A stretch of DNA of 21,672 nt from DAIOGN01 sp036745245 (GTDB taxonomy: Bacteria > Zixibacteria > MSB-5A5 > JAUVRN01): positions 1 to 21,672 of the forward strand of contig DAIOGN010000046.1 of the NCBI GenBank assembly GCA_036745245.1, in the 5' to 3' direction. The position numbers and the translations under genes are program-made. A model generated the notes under the pieces. It did not search any database. It saw only the letters and a list, made by a program, of their open reading frames with translations, and was not told the origin of the DNA. This document shows positions 16,818 to 21,672 of the stretch, in pieces (position 1 is the first letter of the stretch; each line of letters opens with the position of its first letter).

Positions 16818-17972
16818 ATGTCCAAGCGCGACTACTACGAAGTACTGGGAGTCCCTCGATCCGCCTCTGAAGAGGAGATCAAGAAAGCCTATCGCAAACT
16901 CGCGGTACAATTTCATCCCGACAAAAACCCCGGCGATGCGCGTGCCGAGGAGCAGTTCAAGGAGGCCACCGAGGCCTACGAAATCCTGAAAGATCCCGCC
17001 AAGCGCAAACAGTACGACCAGATGGGTCATGCCGCTTTCAGTCAGGGTCCCGGTCCCGGCGCGCAGGGCTTCGGAGGCTTCGATATCTCGGATGCGCTGA
17101 GGGCCTTCATGCGCGACTTCGGCGGGTTCGGGGACCTGGACGACCTGTTCGCGGGCGGCGGGAGACGCGGCGGCAGGCGGCGTGTGCGCGGGCAGGATCT
17201 TCAGGTACGTCTTCCGCTCACGCTGGAGGAGATCGCCTCCGGCGTGGAGAAGAAGATCAAACTCAACAAACTGAAGGAATGCGACGCTTGCGGCGGCTCC
17301 GGAGCGGCGGCCGGCAGCGATTTGCAGACGTGCCCCACGTGCGCCGGTGCCGGCGAAGTGCGACAGGTCTCCCGATCCATCCTTGGCCAATTCGTCAACG
17401 TCACCACGTGTCCCCAATGCCACGGGGAGGGAGAGATCATCACCCGCCCGTGTCCGCAGTGTTCAGGACAGGGCCGGGTGCGTGGCTCCACCACGCTTTC
17501 CGTGAAGGTTCCCGCGGGCGTGGGCGCCGGGAACTACATCCCCATTCACGGCGCCGGCAACGCGCCCGGTCGCGGCGGGGAGCCCGGGGATGTGCTGGTG
17601 GTGATCGAGGAGAAGGAGCACGACCTGTTCGTGCGGCACCATGAGCACATCGTGTACGAAATGCCCATCTCCGTGGCTCAGGCCGCCCTCGGAGACGAGG
17701 TGACGGTGCCCACGCTCGACGGCACGGCCTCCTTGTCCATCCCGGCAGGCACTCAGTCGGACAAAGTCTTCAAACTGTCGAATCGCGGTTTGCCACGGCT
17801 CAACGGCCGCGGCAAGGGGGATCTCCTCGTGAAAGTCACCGTGTGGATCCCGTCCAAACTTTCGTCGGAGCAGAAGAAGCTCTTCGAGCATCTCGCCCTG
17901 ACGGAAGGCCTCAAACCTCCGCGCACCGATCGCAGTTTCTTCGACCGCCTGCGACAAACGCTGGGCGTGTAG
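16818..17972 (+). CDS. dnaJ: Chaperone DnaJ (Hsp40)
   Basis: DnaJ delivers substrates to DnaK and stimulates its ATPase. The J domain occupies about residues 4-69, with HPD at 33-35. A Gly/Phe-rich stretch covers ~76-114. The zinc-binding domain has all four CxxCxGxG repeats: C155-C158, C172-C175, C198-C201 and C212-C215. The C-terminal substrate-binding barrels follow (VKVPAGVGAGNYIPIHGAGNA, DLFVRHHEHIVYEMPIS). This makes it a full type I DnaJ of 384 residues. It lies 39 bases after dnaK with only a weak ribosome binding site. The following prmA begins about 70 bases later. Confidence 0.98.
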   Translation: MSKRDYYEVLGVPRSASEEEIKKAYRKLAVQFHPDKNPGDARAEEQFKEATEAYEILKDPAKRKQYDQMGHAAFSQGPGPGAQGFGGFDISDALRAFMRDFGGFGDLDDLFAGGGRRGGRRRVRGQDLQVRLPLTLEEIASGVEKKIKLNKLKECDACGGSGAAAGSDLQTCPTCAGAGEVRQVSRSILGQFVNVTTCPQCHGEGEIITRPCPQCSGQGRVRGSTTLSVKVPAGVGAGNYIPIHGAGNAPGRGGEPGDVLVVIEEKEHDLFVRHHEHIVYEMPISVAQAALGDEVTVPTLDGTASLSIPAGTQSDKVFKLSNRGLPRLNGRGKGDLLVKVTVWIPSKLSSEQKKLFEHLALTEGLKPPRTDRSFFDRLRQTLGV

Positions 17973-18043
17973 CTGCGTCGCCCGGGAGGCCATCCATCAC
18001 GAACCTGTCCACGACTCTACCAGCTCGGGCGTCCGGCTCCGGA

Positions 18044-18913
18044 ATGGAGTACGTGGAGCTGACCTTCGAAGTGGACGATGACTGGCTGGATCTGCTCTCG
18101 CTGGCCCTCGACGAATGCGGCTGTCTGGGAAGCGAATTCCGCAGTGGGCAACGAAACGGGACAACGCAGATTCTGGCTTATTTTCGCGCCGGCGCACCCA
18201 GCGGGTCGGTGGTGGAACGGCTCCTGCCCTGGCTGCGCACATACGAGGCCTCGGACGTAGAGTGGCAACGTGTACCCGAGCAGGATTGGAACGCACTCTG
18301 GCGTTCCACATATCGGCCCATCGATGCGGGACCGCGGCTCACTGTGCTCCCCTCCTGGAGCAGGCGACGGGCCAACGGTCGACTGGTCGTGCGCATCAAA
18401 CCCGACTTTGCCTTCGGAACCGGCAGTCACGAGACCACGCGTATGTGTCTTGAAGCGCTTTCGTCCGTGTCTCCAGCGGGGCGTCAGGTGGCAGACGTCG
18501 GCACGGGATCAGGCATCCTGGCCATTGCAGCTGCACGACTGGGCGCCGCGCACGTATATGCGTGCGATCCGGATCCTCTGGCTCTGGTCAACGCCCGGCA
18601 CAACCTCAGGCTCAATCGCGTGACCCGGCAGGTGACATTGGAAGCGGGGGAGTTGTGCTCGCTTCCGCAGGGGCGCTTTGATGTCATTGTCGCCAATCTT
18701 GTACTGGAACCGCTGCGCGACGGTGTGAGGTCGCTGCGAGGAGCGTGCACCGCGGGCGCGGACGTGATCGTGTCGGGACTGCTTGTGAGTCAGGAGGAAG
18801 AGTGGCTGCCTCTGGCCTTTCAGGAGGGCCTCAGTCTGGTAGAGCGCCGCTGCGACAACGACTGGCTCCTTCTGCACCTGCGGGCGCCACTACAGGTCGG
18901 GAGAGACTCGTGA
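18044..18913 (+). CDS. prmA: Ribosomal protein L11 methyltransferase
   Basis: PrmA trimethylates ribosomal protein L11 using SAM. From ATG 18044 the protein has 289 residues and begins with MEYVELTFEV, matching the short beta-strand start of the family. Downstream are the signature GPRLTVLPSW and KPDFAFGTGSHETTRMCLEAL, the SAM-binding ADVGTGSGILAIAAARLG (~148-165) with an acidic CDPDPLAL, and ANLVLEPL (~216) in place of the usual ANILxxPL. The frame is open upstream, but has no ATG, GTG or TTG after the dnaJ stop. A strong GGGAGG at 17984-17989 sits 6 bases before an in-frame ATC (17996), which would add 16 residues. The gene ends in a TGATG overlap with rsmE. Placement behind dnaJ is common in many phyla. 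Confidence 0.93.
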   Translation: MEYVELTFEVDDDWLDLLSLALDECGCLGSEFRSGQRNGTTQILAYFRAGAPSGSVVERLLPWLRTYEASDVEWQRVPEQDWNALWRSTYRPIDAGPRLTVLPSWSRRRANGRLVVRIKPDFAFGTGSHETTRMCLEALSSVSPAGRQVADVGTGSGILAIAAARLGAAHVYACDPDPLALVNARHNLRLNRVTRQVTLEAGELCSLPQGRFDVIVANLVLEPLRDGVRSLRGACTAGADVIVSGLLVSQEEEWLPLAFQEGLSLVERRCDNDWLLLHLRAPLQVGRDS

Positions 18914-19626
18914 TGCGGACGTCGGGCACTCGGGAGATGGTGTCACCGGTGACGTTCTTTTTCGGTTCGCGTCACCAGGAGCGCTTTCAACTTTCTCCCG
19001 AGGACTCGCACCACGCCGTGCGCGTCCTGCGCCACGGACCAGGTGATATCCTCTGGTGCATTGACGGATCGGGCACGGCCTTCGAAGTGCTCCTGGCCGA
19101 AGCGGACTCCCGCGCAGCGCAGGGAACCATTGTACGGGAGCATTCCCGGTTCAACGAACCGGCCGCCCAGATCGAGTTGTTATGTGGCATGACCCAGCCG
19201 GCGCGAATGGACTGGGTGGTGGAGAAGGCTACCGAACTGGGGGTTCACAAGATCTATCCTGTGCTCGGGGGACAGGCACCCGGACCGGGACGCGTACGTC
19301 GCTGGAGCCGCATCGCGCGCGGCGCCGCGAAGCAGTGTTGCCGTGGAGTTGTGCCACAGGTGTTCGAACCCGCTGCGTTGGCGACGCAGATCAATTTGCT
19401 CGCTCCCGGCGGGCTGAGAATCCGCGCAGAGGTGGGGGGCGGTAAATGGCCTGTGCAGGAAGTGCCCCCGGATCGCATGGTGCTGGCCATTGGCCGGGAC
19501 AACGGCTTCTCCGAACCGGAGGTGAGCCTGTTGGCCGATTCTGGCTTCACGCCGGTAGACCTGGGGCCGCGCCGCCTGCGAGCCGAGACGGCCGTCGTGG
19601 CGGTGCTCACACTGGTTTCGAAGTAA
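18913..19626 (+). CDS. rsmE: 16S rRNA (uridine1498-N3)-methyltransferase RsmE-like, divergent SAM motif
   Basis: RsmE-family proteins are SPOUT (knotted) methyltransferases that modify U1498 of 16S rRNA. Family features in the 237-residue product are the N-terminal PUA-like part (HHAVRVLRHGPGDILWCIDGSG), MDWVVEKATELGVHKIYPV (99-117) and the closing DLGPRRLRAETAVVAVLTL (216-234). Two usually conserved places differ. The SAM-knot motif, normally IGPEGG, reads IGRDNG at 193-198, and the region after KATELG lacks the usual basic pair (GGQAPGPG instead of an ER-containing loop), with KQCCRG where EQSGR is typical. The frame is intact, so this is divergence and not a shift. The ATG 18913 overlaps the prmA stop; ATG 18937 is a possible alternative start. 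It is the last gene of the heat-shock operon. Confidence 0.85.
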   Translation: MRTSGTREMVSPVTFFFGSRHQERFQLSPEDSHHAVRVLRHGPGDILWCIDGSGTAFEVLLAEADSRAAQGTIVREHSRFNEPAAQIELLCGMTQPARMDWVVEKATELGVHKIYPVLGGQAPGPGRVRRWSRIARGAAKQCCRGVVPQVFEPAALATQINLLAPGGLRIRAEVGGGKWPVQEVPPDRMVLAIGRDNGFSEPEVSLLADSGFTPVDLGPRRLRAETAVVAVLTLVSK

Positions 19627-19635
19627 CACCCGGCG

Positions 19636-19684
19636 GGCCCTCCACGGGCCGGATTCTCGTCACAAGAGCCCCGGGGCGCCGGGG
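19636..19684 (+). terminator. Two GC-rich hairpins after rsmE, possible transcription terminator
   Basis: GGCCC-N5-GGGCC (19636-19650, 5 bp) and CCCCGG-GGCG-CCGGGG (19669-19684, 6 bp) lie 10-58 bases past the rsmE stop. No T-run follows either stem, so this is not a classical intrinsic terminator. The position at the end of an operon, before a new promoter-like box, is the main support. Confidence 0.35.
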
Positions 19685-19702
19685 TCGGCCGCCCGAAATC
19701 CC

Positions 19703-19731
19703 TTGACATTCTTGCAATTAGCTCCCATCCT
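19703..19731 (+). promoter_or_regulatory. Candidate promoter for rpsU-yqeY-cvpA-mutS2
   Basis: A perfect TTGACA (-35) is at 19703-19708 in a locally AT-richer stretch of the gap between rsmE and rpsU. The expected -10 position (19726-19731) reads CATCCT, only 3/6 matches, so the -10 assignment is weak. Transcription from here would give an rpsU leader of about 65 bases. Confidence 0.35.
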
Positions 19732-19772
19732 AAGCAATGGTGCCGGCGAATGACCGGCTCAATTTGTTGAAT

Positions 19773-19790
19773 CTTTCAGGCGTCTGAAAG
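19773..19790 (+). promoter_or_regulatory. Hairpin abutting the rpsU ribosome binding site
   Basis: CTTTCAG (19773-19779) and CTGAAAG (19784-19790) form a perfect 7-bp stem with a 4-base loop (GCGT). The right arm contains the AAAG of the strong ribosome binding site AAAGGGGG (19787-19794), which is 7 bases from the TTG start. A second small stem, GCCGG-N7-CCGGC, lies upstream at 19742-19758. The geometry allows control of S21 translation, for example by feedback, but no known leader family was recognised. Confidence 0.5.
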
Positions 19791-19801
19791 GGGGTCATCG
19801 A

Positions 19802-20011
19802 TTGACGCTGGTACGCGTATCTTCGGACGAGTCCTTTGAGAAGGCTCTCCGGCGCTTCAAGAAGTCGTGCGAGAAGAATGGTATCCTGGCGGATATCCGG
19901 CGACACGAGCACTTTGAAAAGCCGTCGGAACGTCGCAAGCGCAAGCTGAATACGGCCAAACGCAAAGGCCGTCGCACAACGAAACCCAAAGTCTCGGACC
20001 ACGGGCGTTAG
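19802..20011 (+). CDS. rpsU: 30S ribosomal protein S21
   Basis: A basic 69-residue protein with the S21 pattern: VRVSSDESFEKALRRFKKSC, KNGILADIRRHEHFEKPSE and RRKRKLNTAKRKGRR. S21 sits near the 3' end of 16S rRNA on the small subunit and aids initiation. The start is TTG 19802, supported by AAAGGGGG seven bases upstream, the strongest ribosome binding site in the window. The basic C-terminal tail (TTKPKVSDHGR) extends slightly past the common core. It is the first gene of an rpsU-yqeY-cvpA-mutS2 group. A perfect hairpin overlaps its ribosome binding site, suggesting translational control. Confidence 0.94.
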   Translation: MTLVRVSSDESFEKALRRFKKSCEKNGILADIRRHEHFEKPSERRKRKLNTAKRKGRRTTKPKVSDHGR

Positions 20012-20033
20012 GCACGGCTCGGAGCACGCAGGC

Positions 20034-20487
20034 TTGGGTTCCCTTGCCGAACGGATTCAAAAAGACATCCTGTCCGCCATGAAGGCGGGCGAGAAGCACA
20101 GGGTGGAAACCTTGCGAGGGCTGTCCAGCGATCTGAAGTATCGAAAGATCGCGGAAGGACGTGAGCTCGAGGACGTGGATGTGCAATCCACCCTGCAGCA
20201 GGCCGCCAAGAAGCGGCGCGAATCGATCGAGGTGTACAAGACCGGCGGTCGAGAGGATCTGGCCAACAGGGAAGAAATAGAACTGGCCATCATTCTCTCC
20301 TATCTTCCGGCCGACTTGTCCGACGCCGATCTGGACCGTTTGGTGGCAGAAGCGCTGGAGGGTTCAGGGCCTCGTGACCCGGCTCGGCTGGGCCAGGTGA
20401 TGAAGCTCGTCATGCCGAAGGTAAGCGGCAGGGCGCCCGGCGAGCGTCAGGGCACTTGTTCTGGAGTATTTGAAAAGCGGCGCTTAG
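20034..20487 (+). pseudogene. yqeY: YqeY/GatB-like domain protein, frameshifted near the 3' end
   Basis: The YqeY family resembles the tRNA-binding tail domain of GatB; its role is unsettled. Residues 1-137 from TTG 20034 match the family (LAERIQKDILSAMKAGEKH, ETLRGLSSDLKYRKI, RESIEVYKTGGREDLANREE, ILSYLPADLSDADL, LGQVMKLVMPKVSGRAPGE). After Glu137 (20442-20444) the frame leaves the family. The expected ending VRALVLEYLKSGA and a TAG stop at 20485-20487 appear in the +1 frame from 20446. One extra base (C20445), or two missing bases, explains this. Restored length is ~150 residues, normal for YqeY. As written, the first frame would continue to 20972 through cvpA with unrelated residues. Sequencing/assembly error, real mutation and recoding are all possible; no classical slippery site is present. 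The gene lies 22 bases after rpsU. Confidence 0.85.
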
Positions 20488-20499
20488 ACCTTCCGCCGT

Positions 20500-20532
20500 G
20501 GGTGAGTCTCCCGTGGGGGGGAGAGGTCACCC
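20500..20532 (+). other. Imperfect 12-bp hairpin between yqeY and cvpA
   Basis: GGGTGA (20500-20505) pairs with TCACCC (20527-20532), and TCTCCC (20507-20512) pairs with GGGAGA (20519-20524). They are separated by a 1x2 internal loop and capped by a 6-base G-rich loop. The stem fills almost half of the 75-base gap. No T-run follows, so it is not a standard intrinsic terminator. It may stabilise the mRNA end, act as an RNA control element, or bind a protein. I recognise no known family. Confidence 0.45.
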
Positions 20533-20562
20533 GGTTCCGGATTCCCCCGGACGGAGTGCACA

Positions 20563-21204
20563 ATGAACTGGGTCGACTATCTGTTGCTGGCCTTGCTTGT
20601 GGTCGCGATGATCTTTGGATCGCGTCGCGGCGTGGTGCGCGAGAGCATGGGGCTCATCGCCTTCATGGTGGGACTCGTGTTCGCCACACACTACATCGAC
20701 TGGCTCGCGAACGCCCTGACGCGTCGCATGGCTCTCTCCCCCGTGCTGGTGTCCTTCGTGGGGTTCGTGGTGCTCGTCGTGGCCGTGTTTCTGGTGTTTC
20801 GACTGCTGGCGCTCTTGTTTTACCGCGTGGCCTCGGTCAGCAAAATGGGCAAGGCAGATCACGTGGGAGGCGCCCTGGCCGGTCTTTTGCGCGGCTGGTT
20901 GTTCCTCGGCTTCCTCCTGTTCCTGATTCTGTATCTGCCTCTGCCGCAGACCACGCTCGACGCTGTGGATGACTCCTTCCTGGCGCCCGGCATGCGGGGC
21001 GCGGTGCCGTTCATCTATGAAGCCTCCGCGCCGCTCCATCCGTCCAATGATCGGTTCATCACCAAGGTGCGGGCTGCTCTCGATGTGATGCCGGGACGCT
21101 ACGCCGAGCACCCCAACGATCAGAAGCTTCAACGGCGCAAGATCCGCGAGCTTGAACGGGCCCAGGCCACCATCGCACAGATGGAAGCCCGCTTCGACTA
21201 CTGA
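20563..21204 (+). CDS. cvpA: CvpA family inner-membrane protein
   Basis: A 213-residue protein with four predicted membrane helices at about 4-18, 28-45, 60-86 and 101-126. The conserved glycine-rich turn KADHVGGALAGLLRGW (97-112) and the short basic loop GSRRGVVRE (19-27) are typical of the colicin V production / CvpA family. The C-terminal third is soluble and ends in a charged helix (QKLQRRKIRELERAQATIAQMEARF). Family members affect envelope homeostasis and, in E. coli, colicin V export; the molecular activity is not established. ATG 20563 has GGAG about 7 bases upstream. cvpA next to mutS2 is a widespread arrangement (also seen in Bacillus), which supports the call. Confidence 0.93.
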   Translation: MNWVDYLLLALLVVAMIFGSRRGVVRESMGLIAFMVGLVFATHYIDWLANALTRRMALSPVLVSFVGFVVLVVAVFLVFRLLALLFYRVASVSKMGKADHVGGALAGLLRGWLFLGFLLFLILYLPLPQTTLDAVDDSFLAPGMRGAVPFIYEASAPLHPSNDRFITKVRAALDVMPGRYAEHPNDQKLQRRKIRELERAQATIAQMEARFDY

Positions 21205-21318
21205 CCCAAAGGCAGGGTCACACCCGGATCGTCCCGGGATCTCCCCGGCAGCGGCGCACACGGCCGGTGCGGGTCATGGTGGTTGAACAACGGCCCCACA
21301 CGGCTTACTTTCCTTCCT

Positions 21319-21672
21319 GTGGCTACCGTGTCCGACGCATTGCGTGTACTTGAATGGGGCAGGATCCAGGAGCAACTGGCCGGGATGGCCTGCACGCCGC
21401 AGGGACGGCTTCAACTGTCCCGGCTCGAACCGCTGCCCGATTACGAAGACCAGATGCACGCCCTGGAGTTCGCAGGGGAGTGTCTCGCGCTGCTCGAGCG
21501 CGGGGAGAGCCTGCCTCTGCGAACCATGACCGATCTGGAGCCGCTGCTCCAGCGCGCGGCTCCCGCGGGCTCACAACTGGAAGGGTCCGAACTGGCCCAG
21601 GCCGGCGACTTCTGCCAGTTGTGCACGGAGCTGGCCGGACGGCTCCCGTCGCTCCCCGAAGACAGCGTTCAC
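21319..21672 (+). CDS. mutS2: Endonuclease MutS2, N-terminal fragment (runs off the window)
   Basis: The frame from GTG 21319 stays open to the window end and encodes 118 residues. The first ~30 (SDALRVLEWGRIQEQLAGM and CTPQGRLQLSRLEPL) match the N-terminus of MutS2, where LE-x-x-KI-x-x-LA and a T-x-x-G-R block open the clamp/lever region. MutS2 binds branched DNA or collided ribosomes depending on species; its ATPase and Smr domains would lie beyond the window. GTG 21328 is an alternative start (MSDALRVLEW). No clear ribosome binding site precedes either; the upstream bases are pyrimidine-rich (TTTCCTTCCT). The 114-base gap after cvpA shows one weak stem (CGCAC...GTGCG) and nothing else I can support. 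Confidence 0.85.
   Translation, partial: MATVSDALRVLEWGRIQEQLAGMACTPQGRLQLSRLEPLPDYEDQMHALEFAGECLALLERGESLPLRTMTDLEPLLQRAAPAGSQLEGSELAQAGDFCQLCTELAGRLPSLPEDSVH

Noticed and set aside
20488..20972. Read-through tail of yqeY as a genuine 312-residue protein
   Set aside because: Residues after 137 have no YqeY character and overlap cvpA out of frame; the true family ending is found in the +1 frame.
21205..21318. Possible terminator or promoter between cvpA and mutS2
   Set aside because: Only a weak 5-bp stem (CGCAC...GTGCG) and no T-run or convincing promoter boxes were seen.

Overview
The window is a GC-rich, gene-dense stretch of a bacterial chromosome. Every supported gene lies on the + strand, and most neighbours are either a few bases apart or overlap by 4 to 8 bases. 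A Gram-negative (diderm) cell plan is suggested by three things: an LPS-type block (MsbA-like exporter, WaaE-like and heptosyltransferase-like glycosyltransferases), a lipoprotein with a clean lipobox, and a DnaK that carries the N-terminal-quadrant insert typical of diderm bacteria. The first gene ends in a PNPF-type FlgD-like / type IX-sorting-like C-terminal domain. Such tails are common in the FCB group and neighbouring candidate phyla (for example Eisenbacteria, Latescibacterota, Krumholzibacteriota, Gemmatimonadota). The phylum is an inference; nothing in the window fixes the species.

Region 1 (1-13143) looks like one or a few long transcripts: the 3' part of a secreted subtilase, uvrC, a 3-methyladenine glycosylase that apparently lacks an ATG/GTG/TTG start, a glutamate dehydrogenase with a basic N-terminal extension, a site-2 (M50) membrane protease, a small lipoprotein, an MsbA-like ABC exporter, a GT2 and a GT9 glycosyltransferase, a long Rel/SpoT (p)ppGpp enzyme, and a PgeF/YfiH laccase-domain protein. 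The genes from the M50 protease to pgeF are mostly joined by GTGA or ATGA stop-start overlaps. Envelope synthesis and stringent-response genes may therefore be translationally coupled.

Region 2 (13144-19626) is a heat-shock operon. A CIRCE operator precedes hrcA, followed by grpE, dnaK, dnaJ, prmA and rsmE. HrcA is the expected repressor of its own operon. RsmE has an altered SAM-knot motif.

Region 3 (19627-21672) starts at a 175-base intergenic gap with GC-rich hairpins, a TTGACA box and a hairpin abutting the ribosome binding site of rpsU (S21). It continues with yqeY (reading frame broken near its 3' end), an imperfect 12-bp hairpin, cvpA, and the 5' end of mutS2, which runs off the window. 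No stretch longer than 300 bases lacks a gene. I saw no tRNA, rRNA, CRISPR array, insertion sequence or phage gene. I found no convincing undescribed multi-gene system. The items most worth checking are the non-canonical mpg start, the yqeY frameshift, the RsmE motif change and the rpsU leader hairpin.
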